Origin: Bryoerythrophyllum caledonicum
Taxonomy: Eukaryota; Streptophyta; Bryopsida; Pottiales; Pottiaceae
Assembly: GCA_963971425.1 (NCBI GenBank)
Contig: OZ020515.1
Location: forward strand, 5,596,291 to 5,660,290
DNA length: 64,000 bases
Reading direction: 5' to 3'
A program made the translations under genes and the position numbers. The notes below the pieces were generated by a model, which was not told the origin of the DNA, ran no database searches, and worked only from the letters and a program-made list of their open reading frames with translations. Numbering within the stretch: the first letter of the stretch is position 1; each line of letters begins with the position of its first letter. Below are positions 45,190 to 57,539 of this stretch, one piece after another.

Positions 45190-46525
45190 GTTTTTAAATT
45201 AAACAATTTCATATTTTCTTGCAATGCACCTATTAGATAATTTATGATGAATTATTGTCACAGTGGAAACTCAGCAATACTAAGGTTTATGTGCATTGAC
45301 TTCCAAGCAAAAGGATTCTGATTACGTGACTCAGCAGCTTACGCACGAGCTAAAGTGAATTCAACATTTTGATTTTTTGGACTTTGATGAGTTGAAAGGG
45401 TTGGTCAGTGAGGAAGACCAAGAACTTGACCATGTGAGTGGTCGGTGAGCAGTCGGCGTGAGCGGTGAGCGGTGAGCAAAGAAATTCCGGGCCAATTTTT
45501 AGTTTTTATTTGGTTTAGGGTACTTTGGGGGCCGAAAGTCGTGGGTCTTTCTCAAGTACAATAACTAATTTTTGTCTCGTGATCCTATAACCGTGGTAGG
45601 ATATTTACATTATACAAGAAAAATAGATATTGTTAGTTGAAGTATAAACCCTATTGCCGTGGAATTAATGTTGTACAAAAGCAATTGAAAAGCCGAAGGT
45701 AGTCAAGTACAATAATGAAAGTGACAAGAGATGCCCATTACCGCGGAAAAATTCAAAATTGTGAGACGGTGAGGAAGCTCATTATTAGCAATGCCTTCAC
45801 AAATGATATGAGACATTGCATATTAATATGTTTTGGAGATGGGAACTACAATAGGGCCACCACTACCGGCATTCATGTGTAGGTGATAATAAAAGACATT
45901 CAAACTCATATTGATTGGGGTCTTCTCCACAATCCCATTGCATGATATTGTTAGGCATCACCATCTTCTACTGTAGGTGGTTAAGGTTGTAAATATTTAT
46001 GTTCTAGTTGTGTCAATTGATGTTGTTTTTTAGTTCTTTGCATTTAATTTCTTCTAACAACTCCATTTCCTGTATGTGGTATCACATACAAAACAATTTT
46101 TTTTTAAATTGCCCCTAAACATCATTTTATGAAAGTTAAATGTGTGAATTGTATCATTTGCCATAGAGCAATAGTGGCTAGGAAATCACAATACCGTGTA
46201 TGATGCCAAAGAACAAAGTACAAAATATATAAATAAGATAGTAGAACAGTACTAGCAAACTAAGGCCATATAAATGACCACAACAACAATAGAAAATCTA
46301 TGTAGAAGAACTTTCCCTACCCTCTAGTGCCTCAACATCTAGAAATTGATAAACACGAGGGTTGAAACCATGATGTCTCTGAACTAACGGTGGAGAATGC
46401 AATGAAGCATAGGCACGAGCAATAGTCTCTGCATATGATGGAAGCGTAAATGACTTTGGTGGAGATGAGGCAGGGTCCATCAGTCTGCCAAATAACTAAA
46501 TAGTTAAGTAATTATACTTTGTAAA
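45190..46525. other. Non-coding spacer
   Basis: AT-rich, with a short run of GAGCGGT repeats at about 45436-45478. A 60-codon minus-strand frame at 46298-46480 is too short and context-free to call. Confidence 0.4.
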
Positions 46526-46769
46526 AAGAAGAAGAAGAAGAAGAACGCCAGTCTCCGAAGGAGCCGGAGTGAATAAAGTGTCTGTTCGTTCCACTACTAA
46601 GACCATGCCCACCGGACAAGGAATTAGTAAACTAGAACTACTTCCCCTTCTTGAGGGTAGACACTATGTAACAAGTGTCCAGATACCAACCAATCACACA
46701 AACAACCATCGTAACAGCTAACTAAGCAAGTCGCCACAACCACAGAACCAACCTAGTCAGGAGAAGCAT
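46526..46769 (-). repeat. LINE 3' UTR with (TTC)n tail, related to the SINE tail
   Basis: On the minus strand: 'ctcaagaaggggaagtagtt', 'ggtgggcatggtcttagt', 'aacgaacagacact', 'ttattcactccggctcc', then a run of TTC. The SINE tails at 16298-16446 and 37895-38023 carry the same blocks in the same order. Confidence 0.85.
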
Positions 46770-49700
46770 TTAAGGGGGGTCTTGTATTTCGGGGAGGGCT
46801 TGGTTGTTTTCAATTTTGCGTTTATGTAGAAGAATGGACATGGCGTGTTGGGTAGCTATGGTGTTAATGTTTTTAAAGGATGTTCTAATAGTTTCAATGG
46901 GTATCTTGAAGGTGTCTTCTAGAGTTTTCATAGATGGGATAAATGTGGTGGCCCGAGCGCCGGACGTGATTACCATAAGGGGGTCGACATTCCATCCGAG
47001 GGCGATGATGTCGTCAATAAGGGGTTGGTATTTGTCTATTTTGTTTTGGATTGTTTCCGGGGAAAATCTATCGTTGCAATATGTGAATTCAATGAATTGA
47101 ATGGTGTAGTCTTGGTTGACGTTATCGGGTGGTGGGTCATTGTATGGTAAACCTTTGACACAAAGGATGTCCGGTTTGAGCCTAGCGTTGCAATGACATC
47201 TTTGAGTCATACATGAACATGGGAGTAGCCAAGGGGGGACTATATTCTCTTGTGGATTATTATTATAAGTACCGGCGTTCATTAATATGAAACATCTCAA
47301 TTTATTGTAGAAGGTGATTAATATTCGGACTTCCCATACCGCTTTATTATGTCTTTTAACAATTAGAGAGTGTATGTGGTGGTTTTGGCATTTGAGTAGA
47401 ACATGAAGCCATGTGTCGGGGTCCGTTGAGGGGCATATGGGACATGTTATGGATGGGAATCTTTCTATTCCAAAGAAGAGTTGTTTGTGAGCATTTCCCA
47501 TATACTGACCCGTACGGAATTTGATGAGGCATGTTATTTGCGAGTTTGAGATGATGGGATTTTACCAAAAGTTTGTAGAGAGTTCATAGTCTATATCGTT
47601 ATTGTTAGTCCATTTTTCTATGTTAGGAATATTTTCTGCGATTGTGTCAAGGTTGTTGTAGAGGTCTTGTTTTTTGAGATATTTGCCCAAAAATCTAATT
47701 GGACCTTTTTTGGGGGTGTCTTCTTTGGAGGGCCAATCTTCTTTTTGAAAGAAGTATGGGGTAGCATGGGCGTGTTCGTGTGGATCTTTGGCATTTTTGT
47801 GTGTTTTTTCTCGGCCTTCTTTTGCAAGTTTGTCTGCTTGTTCATTGCCATCAATATTGGCATGGGCTCTCGCTTTGTGAAGGGTTGTGATTTGTGTACG
47901 GTTTTGTAACATTTGGACCATTGATGTTAATATGGTTTGGTCGGGGTGGCTATTGTGAAAGGTAGGGTGTGTTATTTGAGTGTTTAGTAGGTAAAGTGCA
48001 TTTATACAATCAGTGAATATATGTGCGGGTTCATTTTTGTATTTTTTTGTGATGATTTGTAGTGTTTTGTGAATGGCCATGAGTTCTGCTCTGAGGATAT
48101 TTTGTAGTCCATGTAGTCTTTTGGCTAGTTTAATTTCTTTGGTAGAATTATATATGCCATATCCAGCTTTTTCTCTGCGCCAAGAGACCGGGCTAATTTG
48201 TTCCGGTGGTTTAAAGGAGCCGTCGGTGTAATAACTATGTGCGGGGTTAAATTTTGGTGTGGTATAATTTGGGTAGTCTGGGAGAGGGGGAGGTGTGACG
48301 GAGTAGTTTAATGTGTTGTTGACATATTTTAATTTTGACCAGTTTTTACTTTTGTTTACGGGGGTTTGTATGGGTGTTGGTTGGGCCGGTTTTGTGTATG
48401 GTCGTTGTATGTCTAGATTGTCTGTTATGGAGGTAAGTTCCGCAAGTTGTTCTAGGGAGCCAAGGGTTTGATTTTGATGATGGACGCATAGTATTTGTAA
48501 TGTAGATGGCTCAGTTTGGGATTTTTTTAGCTCGGGTGGAATATTAGGTTCTTCGTATGGTATTGTGTCAGCTTCGAATACTGCAATGATGTGGGAATCT
48601 GGGAATGGGTTTGAATGTTGATTGTTGTTTTGGTACCAATTGTTGTTCGGTGTGACGATGATTGTTTTTGTATTATTTGGATCGTGTTTGGCAGCAAGTC
48701 TAGCCCAATGTATGGCTTGTTCCATGTCTTTCTCGTTGTGGGGGTGAACTATGCCATTTCCGATCCATTTGTGGTCAAAGGCCTTGCTTAGGGATCCAAA
48801 TATTTTGTCTCTTTCGTATGGTGAGTAGAATTTATTAAGTTTGGTAGGACATGTGATTGGGAAGGAAAAGTATGAGTGCTCGATGTTAAAGGATGAGATA
48901 AGTGAGTCTAGAATGGGGGTGGGTATTGTGTATTGCGCATTTTTGAGGGGGTCGGTTTTTGGTATTCGATATTTATACCTTTGGTAAAGCCATATTAGTT
49001 CGGTTTCAAAGGGTTGGGTTGTTGGTTCAATGTTTGTAGGGGTTTGGAACTTTGTATGATATTGTTTCCATAACCATTGGAGCCGGGTAATGGGTATGGT
49101 ATGTAAATGTCGGCCGTTTTCTTCGTATAGATGAGCTTGATTGTTGTCTATTAGAATTGTGTTTGAGGATGTAAGGATATTAATTTCGGGGTTGCATTCT
49201 GTTGTGTAGATGTTTAAGAGTGGGATAATTATGGGTGGTGTTACGGATCTTGAGTCTGAGAGTTGTTCTTGTGGGTGGTGAGCAAGGGTGATATCTGAGT
49301 ATATTTTGTTTTGGATTTTTTGGTAGTATTGTTTTAGTTTTTCGGTGTTGTGTGTGGAGGTATTGGTGTCGTGCCTTGGAAAAAGGTCTCTTTGAGGGAG
49401 CCATTTATTGTATGTATTATCATTGTGTTGCCATTGGTATAAATATTTTGTGTAAGTAGTTTGTATGTTATTTGTGTCTGTGTGTTGGATATGTTTATGG
49501 CGTATGATGTTATTAATGGGATATGTGGTAGGGTTTTTGGGGATGTATGTTGGGGGACGGGGATGGTATGTATGTGGAGGGTTAGTGGGATTGATTGGTG
49601 TGGGGATATTTCTTGGAGTGATGCGATTGTTGAGGGTGATGAATGAATCTTTAAGTGTATGAGAGTGTGGGTGTGTGTTACAAGGAGTGTGGCATGTAGT

Positions 49701-49802
49701 AGGACAGGTAGGGTGGCAAAATAGTTGTTTAGCAACATTTAGTGCGCTTTTTAATAGTTTGGATGGGGTGAAGTGGTAGGTTTTGAAGTCTTCATTGTTC
49801 AT
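46770..49802 (-). pseudogene. LINE polyprotein: extra domain, RNase H, zinc knuckle, PD-(D/E)XK-like nuclease
   Basis: A 746-codon frame (49802-47562), one TAA at 47562-47564, then the same frame to 46770. An early Thr/His/Pro/Asn-rich linker is followed by YERDKIFGSLSKAFDHKWIG...TIIVTPNNNW (about 48550-48830), a domain with weak PCIF1-methyltransferase-like layout. RNase H has all four acidic sites: YYTDGSF, RAELMAIHKTL, HIFTDCINAL and DGNEQADKLAKEG. The C-terminal part has CPICPSTDPDTWLHVLLKC (zinc knuckle), then KPDIL...FIEFTYCND...KYQPLIDDI, which fits a restriction-like endonuclease of the R2/Dualen type. Expected role: target cleavage, reverse transcription and RNA removal for the LINE and, in trans, the SINE. 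Confidence 0.85.
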
Positions 49803-50103
49803 GATGTGTGTGCCGTTGGGTAAAGTAATTTGGGTTAGTTCAAAAATATATTTGAGAGGAGTTTTTGTAGAAGTTTTTGGGAGAGTTGGCCATTAAGTGT
49901 GTTGTGGTTTATTGTTTCTTGGCACCATAGTGTTTCTAGTGTTGTAGGATTAATAAGGAACTTTGGGAGTGTGCTTTTAAGGTGGATTTTGGCTATATGT
50001 TTTAATAAATAGAATGTTCGTGTTATTGGTGATCTTATGCAGTCACTTTTTTTAATTCTGGGTATGTTTTCGGCGCCACCATATTAGGCGAGGACATAAT
50101 TTG

Positions 50104-50760
50104 TTAATCCAGTATATATTTTCCAAGCCTTCCTTTATCGTTTAAAGCATTTTGCAATTGTTCGCCTATACATCGGAGATATGCGTTTTTGAGGGAGAAA
50201 GCTTCAAGTCCAAATAGGTTATGTGGAAGTTGGGTTATTGCATTTGACATGCATTTTGGTAATCCACAAATGGTTTTTTGTGTGACTATTATTTTTTTAT
50301 CAAGTTTTTTGATAGTTGGCATAGAGTATGGTACACCGTAGAAACTGTATGCCACCCCTGGGCGTAGTACGGTATCTACCATTTTTATTTTTTGTTTCAT
50401 GGTGGCCGGACATGCTGTTAGTTCTTTACATTGTTTGATGAGTTTCGTGGTTGTAGTATGGATTTGGATTTTCCATTTTAGTGAGGGGACAAGATTTGTA
50501 CCTAGATATATGTATGGCTCGTTTCGGTGTAGTATGGGGATCGGTTGATTACGGTAACTAATGTTAGAAGCTTGCATTAGGGCTTTAAAGGTGGTAGGGT
50601 TCAATTTGGATTTGTTTGGGCATCCGGTAGCAGCACATTTTTGGACACCTACGTCCATGCCGGTCCATTTGCAATATCTATCAATTTTATTGAGTTGTAT
50701 TTGGATCGATTTAATTTTGTTAGTTATGACGGCAAGGTCATGTGCATATCAGACGGATTT
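50104..50760 (-). pseudogene. LINE reverse transcriptase, C-terminal part
   Basis: Starts at YAHDLAVITNKI (50737-50748 for the first four codons), where reverse transcriptases have YADD, so the second catalytic Asp position reads His. It continues through IDRYCKWTGMDVGVQKC, the thumb motif PYIYLGTNLVPSLKW, and PGVAYSFYGVPYS to a stop at 50104. A damaged stretch (49803-50103) separates it from the rest of the polyprotein. Confidence 0.82.
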
Positions 50761-50773
50761 CCACGTCACATCA

Positions 50774-50965
50774 TGGGGCGGGCGCGTGCCTTCGGACCGT
50801 GCGCGCAGCACTTGGGGTCGGGCGCGTTACAATTAGGACTGGGCGCGTACCCCTCAGGGCCGGGCGCGTACCCCTTAGGGCCGGGCGCGTACCACCAAGG
50901 TCGGGCGCGTACCGTTAGGGGCCGGGCGCGTATCATTGTGGGTCGCGTGCGCACCTGCCTATCGG
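50774..50965 (+). repeat. GC-rich minisatellite (GGGCGCGTACC)
   Basis: About nine units of 20-26 bp centred on GGGCCGGGCGCGTACC, with variable linkers. It begins exactly where the LINE sequence stops. Reading frames across it are artefacts. Confidence 0.82.
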
Positions 50966-51205
50966 GCGCGCTCGCTCGAACAGTGCATTTGCGCCTCAAA
51001 AGGGCTGAGGTAGAAAGAATTTGAAAGAATACAATTGTACAAGGGTGGTCTAACATTAAAATTATTTATTTCAATGTGGTGCCTTCATGAATGGGCACTG
51101 TCAACTCCAAGTACATATTTTAAGCTACAGTACTATTGTACCATGCAATCAACACACCACTAAATATTTTTTTAACTTATATAGTACCCTCGTGTCCGTC
51201 ATCTT

Positions 51206-51463
51206 TTAATCATGTGAGCTCTCTGATTCTTCATTGTCTTTCCGCTTCCGATTTGATCGGCGAACATTTTGGGGAAGAGAGAGCCCGTGAAGCACCATCG
51301 TATTGTTGTTAGGTACCTTATCGCAATCCTCATCGTCTGCATCATCGCCCGATGATGAGAAGTTCTCCGCTGAATTTTCCAAGACTGGTGCCACGTACTC
51401 CTCAATCTCCGAGGCCAAGTTTCGTAATTGTAGCTCGGCTCCAGTAGTTGATGCGGCGTTCAC
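51206..51463 (-). CDS. Small acidic/basic frame, possible transposase tail
   Basis: 85 codons: an acidic stretch (SSSGDDADDEDCDK), then a basic end (NVRRSNRKRKDNEES). The upstream frame stays open a little (GVTDKRKNIR) before a stop. It resembles the charged tails seen at 59621 (GVRRSSRLNN), so it may be the last exon of a DNA-element transposase. Very uncertain. Confidence 0.25.
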   Translation of the reverse strand: MNAASTTGAELQLRNLASEIEEYVAPVLENSAENFSSSGDDADDEDCDKVPNNNTMVLHGLSLPQNVRRSNRKRKDNEESESSHD

Positions 51464-51529
51464 AAGTCATTTTACTCGGATATTCTTCCTTTTGTCTGTT
51501 ACTCCATCCATGTTTTTCTACATCTTGTT

Positions 51530-51660
51530 TTTGTATGACATAGTTGTTCTTATTTTATATGACATGGTGGTTTTGACTATGTATGACATGTTGTTTTGAC
51601 TTTCTATAACATGGTGGTTTAAATATTGTATGACATGGTGGTTCTAACATTCTATGGCTT
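51530..51660 (+). repeat. TATGACATGGTGGTT degenerate repeat
   Basis: Four or five irregular units of about 27-30 bp carrying tatgacatggtggtt. No gene. Confidence 0.55.
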
Positions 51661-52561
51661 CCTAGTCATTACTTGTTGAGCTTGATTATTAATAGTACTT
51701 CACTTCATTTTTATCCTTACTCGGTGGACTTCAACTTGGTTACTACTTTTTGGTCTTTAATTTGGTTAGTACTTAATGGTCTTCATTTTGGTGAGTACTT
51801 AGTGGTGTCAATTTTGGTCACTACTTCGTTCTCTTAAATTCAATCATTATTTGGTACTTGTCATTTTGGTCATCAATTGGTTTAGGTTTTTAAAGATTAC
51901 AATGTTTAAAGTGAACAAAGAGTAGGGGTTTACAAATTGTCAATCTACAATTTATTGTAGAAGAACTCCTCATGTTTAAAAAAAAAATTGAATGACCAAT
52001 TCGAAGGTTCTAGGGTCATCATATACTTTAGAAGACATAAAGCAAAAAATACCAAAGCTTTTAATTGTGTAATAGAAAATGAAAAGTTCTTATAACGCTT
52101 TAATTTTATATAGGAAAGACAAGTTTTATGTTACCTTATCCAACAATATGTGATAATGTTTTCTCAATTCACTTCGACTTGTGAATAATTCTTTCACTAT
52201 TTAATAATGTTTTTTCACATCAAAGATATGGAATAATAAAGAGAGGTGCATTGTATGATTGTCGCAGTATGGATTGGGTATTTATAAAAAAAAAAAAAAA
52301 AAATTTAAAAAAATTCCACTTTAGCTTAGAATTTTAGGAGGTTTATAAAAATTGGCAAAAGGCAAGTTTTTATTTGGAATATTGGAAGAATCACTTTCTT
52401 TCCGAGACTTCACATGTGGTAAAGAATATTTTTGCTAAATATTCAAAGTATGATCTTATGATTGTTTTTTTTTAAATGTAGTCTCGTTGCTCAAAACGTG
52501 GCAGAAGTAATAGAAGGAAAAACCAATGCTTACTGTTTCTATTTTCAATAATTGTTCTTAC

Positions 52562-55500
52562 AGTCATCATAAATTAATTCATCTCATTTTTTTAGGGATT
52601 TTGAAGATAGTGGAGGCTATGAACAAGAAATGTCCATTTCTACGGAAAGTTTATCAAAATGTGTTATGGATGGAGAAGAAGAGTGCATTTATTTGGGAGA
52701 GAATTCTCCATCAAAGGAAGGAGAAGTACTGCAACCATATGATTTTCCTCCCTTGAGTGACGATGTTACTATCCCACATTCATCCAAAGGCTACATACGT
52801 CGTAGTCGTGATGAAATAATAGAAGCATTGAGAGCTAAGGTGCAAGTTCCAAATGCAGGAGCATTTGATAAGAAAGATTTGAAATGGGAAGTCGTGCAAA
52901 ACATGGTGGTGGGCAAAAAATTGACACTTTTGAAGCCATTATACCCTCGAACAGATTGAGGGACTTTGTAGAGGGTGAGAGTATAAATCGTGATTTTCCA
53001 TGTACATTCCTAGAGGCATCTCTAAAGTGTGTACAAAAGGTTGGAGAAGCTGAAAAACCCCAAGCTAACAGTGCCGTTCAAAAGATTAGATGAGTGTAAT
53101 TTTATTGGTTCTTGTTGATATTCATTCAAACTTAGCAATCTTTGTTGTCTCAATATCTTTGGTTTTTTTTCTAGCCTATGTATAAGATTCTTACTTTTAC
53201 GTATTTGATTTTTTTTTTGAATGAATAGATTCCAATGTGAATTTGGACTTGAAGACAAAACACACAAGATGAAGGACGATGTTGAAAAGATCTTTGTTGG
53301 ACACTTACAGAAGAAATTATCTACAAACCAGAAGATTGCGGCAAAGAGAGTAGCAAAGTAGGTTGCTAAAGCGACAAAAGATAGTGTTAAGGCTTCAAAG
53401 GCTACACAGAAGATGACATTTTCTGAAGAAGCATTTGAAGTTGAAGCGCCTCCTATTGTCCCCCCATCTCCACCAAAACCATCTATACATGCATGGAGAG
53501 CTTCAAAAGTTCAAGCTGGATTATCCAAGAAGAGAGGTTGTCTTTGTAAGTTTGACGCAAACAATATTATTTGGAAACTACTTTATGTGCTATCCAATTT
53601 CGTTGTTTCGATCACATCAACAAACAATCAGAACCTTGCCATGGAAGTTCGTTTGTAGGTTTTAGACATTCAGTTGGTGCGAGATTGTCAGAAAGCACAA
53701 AGATATGGATTCGTAATTGTTTGGGTCAAGGGTTGACTCCTTCTCAGATACTGACAAAGCATAAACAAGAGGTTTTAGATGCCGCTATGAAAGGTGATAA
53801 ATGTACACGAGATACGTTCATCATGCCAGATGATGTTTATAATATTGCAAAGAAAAGAGCATCTGAATTATGGCAGATGCATGTGAAGGATGAACAAAGT
53901 ATTTGTGTATGGGTTGAAGAAAATCCGGATATGGTCTTCTATTATCAAGAATTTGGTATTCCTCAAATGAATGAATTTCCAAAAATTGAAGAGGAAGCTC
54001 CTTTTTGTCTTGGAATACAAATTCATGGCAACAAACTATGATGCTTCAACATGGACATAATAGAGCCCTATCTATGGACTCTACATTTGGAACTAACGAG
54101 CCACAAGTAAGTGTCTTGCTTTTAGATATTTAGATTGTATAATTATAATTCTATTTCCTTTCATTATTATGGATTGATTGTTTATGTTTTTATTGATCCA
54201 GTATCCATTATATACTATCCTCGCTTTTGATGAATGGCAAAATGATATTCCCGTCGCATTCATTATTGTTGAAAAAGCGAAAGGGAAAGATATTACTCCG
54301 TGGCTTAAAGAACTTGATGCTCGCGCAAAAACTGTGAAACCGGATTGGAAGCCAAAAGCATTTGTTGTTGATAATGCCCAAGCATAAATAAATGCTATCA
54401 AGTAAGTTTGTTATAAAGTTATGCTCATTGATATTTTACTTGTTAATTTCTTTCTAAACCTTTGATAAACTCTATAATTGATTAAAGAAATGGTTGTGAT
54501 TTTGTAGGAAAGTGTGGCTAGATATATCTATTTTGCTTTGTTTATGGCATGTGAGGAAGGCCTGGAATGAAAATGCCGTACAAAATATTCAAGATCTATT
54601 GCTACGGGCACAAGTTTTGAATGCCGTCGCAGGCATTATGTATTCATCAGATTTAAATCAAGGAGAAGCGGTTGTCAAGGCTGTAGAAGTGAAGATTAAA
54701 GAATTGTCACACTTGTATCCAAATGCTAAAGATTTTATAGAGTGTTTTGAAGACAATTGGATGGGAAAGACTTCTATGTGGGTGACTGGAAACAAAAAAA
54801 TTCCACATTTTGGACACAAACGCTACTGTGGAATCGTACCATTGCAATTTAAAATCTATTCTTGCAATCACAAGAAATCGGCTTTTGGGACAGCAAATGG
54901 ACTGGTTAATATACAATCTTGTCAATGATGTATTAAACCACTACTGGTATGGTGTCCAATGTAAAATCTATGGATTTACAAAAAACAGAAAAATGGAGGA
55001 TATAGTTGCTAGTGTTGTCTTACGAGCTCGTGAGATTCCAAATGACTATGTCTCTCTTTTTCCTAGAGGCAAAGATATTGTGCTAGTGATGTCCATGACA
55101 TCATATCCACATGTCTGGACAGTGACGGCACCCAACTCTGATTGGGCGCAATGCGATTGTCCTCAAGGCGTACGTGGCTATATTTGCAAACATGTCATAA
55201 AGGCTATAAAGATGATCCATCCGTGTGTCAAGGATGCTATGATTATCAAGAAGACGGGAACTTTATGTGGCACTACAGAGGGGGAATATGACACATCACA
55301 AATTGATGCTTTCTAGAAAGGTAAATTGGTCCAACAGAGTGATGATTGTGATGTATTAGGAGACAATTGTCAGATTGGGAATACATCCGTAAATCATGCA
55401 TCTAGACAGCCTCATATCTTGACTATACATGAGAAGCTTATTCAGGAGGCAAGAAAAATCTTGAGTGAGGTTAAAAGTATGGTCATGGAAGACACTGACA

Positions 55501-55702
55501 TTGCAATGAGTGCAGTAGCCCATCGTGTTGTTGTGCGAGGAAAATTGATCGATTGTCAAGCCTTAGCTTCTACAGGTCTTTTACATCCAACATCACAATC
55601 TTCTTTTTCCCTTGGCGAATGTGATAATCGAGCACGACGCCAAAAGAACTTCTTGGAGGGATCATCTAACGGAGGGGATAAAAAACAAGCACGTATGGAA
55701 CA
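52562..55702 (+). pseudogene. Mutator-like (MULE) transposase gene with introns and a SWIM finger
   Basis: Spliced transposase gene, partly decayed. The N-terminal region has KRGCLCKF and, one frame over, DHINKQSEPCHGSS and FRHSVGARLSEST. The core shows HGHNRALSMDSTFGTN (first Asp, near 54080), YPLYTILAFDEWQND, AFVVDNAQA (second Asp), LLCLWHVRKAWNE and TNATVESYHCNLKS (Glu). The SWIM finger is CDCPQGVRGYICKHV at about 55150-55195. Two introns are clear and keep phase: 54107-54201 (GTAAGT...CAG) and 54402-54507 (GTAAGT...TAG). Damage: TAG at 53360-53362, frameshifts near 53580, 54030 and 54810, and TAA at 54385. A low-complexity C-terminal part runs to 55702. TIRs were not identified. Confidence 0.88.
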
Positions 55703-55709
55703 ATGAATA

Positions 55710-56229
55710 TATTTACAGGTACTAGTATAGGTAGAAGTATTGTTTTTGGGATATGCAAGTACCATGTCAAACATGCTTAGAGAGAAGTACGGTGGTTTTA
55801 CCTACCAAGTGTAATGGTTTGCATATGTTTTGTTTTATAGTGAAATTTGTCTTAGTATTTTTCTTTATACCAAAATAAAATCTTCTTTATAAAATTCTAT
55901 CATTTTGTAGTATTTTTTTAACATAAAATCTTAATTATGATTAACTAAGTTTCTTTCAATCTACCATAGTATACCTTAGTATATGTGTTAACTTACTTTG
56001 TTTTCCATTCTTCTTTAATCTAATAATCTCCAAAGGAAAAAATTCTTTCAATGACTTCTTGAAGGTTAGGTCATATTCCCATGGTATCAATCAAAAACCT
56101 TACTCTACAAAATGTTTCTTATAGATCAAGAAACTTTTAGACCTTCAAATTGGAAGTATAATTTCCTCCCAAATTTAATGAGAACTTTACATTGTTTTTA
56201 ATTTCAAACGGGGAGAACGGAGTCATTGG
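55710..56229. other. Non-coding flank of the MULE gene
   Basis: AT-rich, no gene seen. Likely 3' UTR and possibly the 3' TIR of the MULE. Confidence 0.35.
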
Positions 56230-56432
56230 AAAGTCCCCATTTATCAATTTGAGTGGTACTAACTTTCAAACCACAAATCCAAAAATAATAAAAATACCTC
56301 CAAATGGCTCTAACGAGAGACAACATAGTATAAAAGTTTCCAAAACCAAGGATTTTTTTCTTCAAATTTTAGGATCCTATCCAAAATCAAAAACACCCCC
56401 CCCCCTCAAAAGGAGATTTGGTCCTTTAGGAG
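56230..56432. mobile_element. Relic of a TTAA-type MITE
   Basis: The interior matches 35546-35760 ('actaactttcaaacca', 'aaatccaaaaataa', 'caaattttaggatcct'). The right end CCTTTAGG followed by AGTTAA (56433-56436) is a one-base variant of the family terminus. The left end is not recognisable. Confidence 0.65.
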
Positions 56433-56479
56433 TTAAGCTATTCATAAATAAATTACTGTGATCAACATTACTACTAACC

Positions 56480-56800
56480 TACTATACATGTTTCTAAATA
56501 CTATATTTTAAATACTAAATACTATATATTATATAGTATATATAGTGTCAAGTATTGACAAATATGTAGTATTTAGATACATAGTATATATATATTATAA
56601 AAAATTGTAATATATAGTATTTAGAAAAATAGTGTCAAATATAGAAAAATTATGTAATAAAAATTTGTAGTATAAAATATATTTAAAAAAAATTATAATA
56701 TAGTATTTAGAAATATAGTATAAATATATACTATATTTGACACTATATATTAGTAGTATATATATGACACTATATATATATTTTTTTAAATTACTATTTA
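56480..56800. repeat. AT-rich ATATAGTATTTAG repeat tract
   Basis: About 320 bp made of tactatatat / atatagtatttag / tagtgtcaaatat words in both orientations. Low complexity, no gene. Confidence 0.75.
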
Positions 56801-57083
56801 TTTTGAAATGAAACAAGAGATTTGTTATTTGAAATGCAAACTTTATATGTTAAAATCTTTAAACACAGAATGAAAAATGAAATCATAGGTGACAACCCTG
56901 CTACATAAATATGTTGTCCATTAAAATTAGACAATGATAACTTTTCAAGATCCAAGAAACCGCATATGGATTGCAACATGATGTTTTATGTGTATTTGAC
57001 ATACAAGGTGTAAGAATTGGTTTATACAATAGTTTCAACTCTTTTTGTGTTGAGCCTAATCCAATGATACATGATAATTTCAT

Positions 57084-57464
57084 TTAGATCATCATTGCAC
57101 TACATGTTTGAGAAGTTGCAAAATGGTCATATATTACATGCATGGTGCCGTATTTGAACATGATAAGGCTCAAATCTAAGGTTAATGGATTGGTGGAAAC
57201 ATTGCTTATTTGACCTTGAGCAACGTCAACTCTTAGATTGGATAGCGTGAACGCCAATCTGCAAATCTTACTTTCTCTCTCTTCATATAAGTTCTGCAAG
57301 CAAAGCGAAGGAAGCAGTGATGTATCACATGTTTCAAATTTCACTTCCAAGACAATTACGAGGCATATGCAAGCAGCAATTTCACAACTGATCATCAAAA
57401 TGTATTGAACTGAAAAAGTCACTGCAGCAAAAACAAAATGAGACCATCTAAGCATGAAACTCAT
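57084..57464 (-). CDS. Unrecognised 126-codon frame
   Basis: ATG-initiated frame with a hydrophobic N-terminus (FVFAAVTFSVQYILMI ... AACICLVIVL) that could be two membrane segments, and a polar rest. No family recognised and no supporting context; it may be chance. Confidence 0.18.
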   Translation of the reverse strand: MSFMLRWSHFVFAAVTFSVQYILMISCEIAACICLVIVLEVKFETCDTSLLPSLCLQNLYEERESKICRLAFTLSNLRVDVAQGQISNVSTNPLTLDLSLIMFKYGTMHVIYDHFATSQTCSAMMI

Positions 57465-57539
57465 TGATTTGCTTGCAGCTGCTTACTTCTGTGAGCCAAA
57501 TAATATGATCTAGCGAGACGTCCTAACACAAAAAGCATC

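Larger units (their letters stand above)
46526..50773 (-). mobile_element. 5'-truncated LINE (non-LTR retrotransposon)
   Basis: The element reads right to left. It begins at about 50760, inside the reverse transcriptase next to its active-site motif, and ends in a (TTC)n tail at 46526. The coding order is RT end and thumb, a long linker with an extra domain, RNase H, a zinc knuckle and a nuclease-like C-terminus. 5' truncation is the usual fate of target-primed insertions. Its 5' side abuts a GC-rich minisatellite (50774-50965). Confidence 0.88.

Noticed and set aside
50561-51056. Genes in the GGGCGCG region
   Set aside because: All frames cross the minisatellite or antisense LINE sequence.
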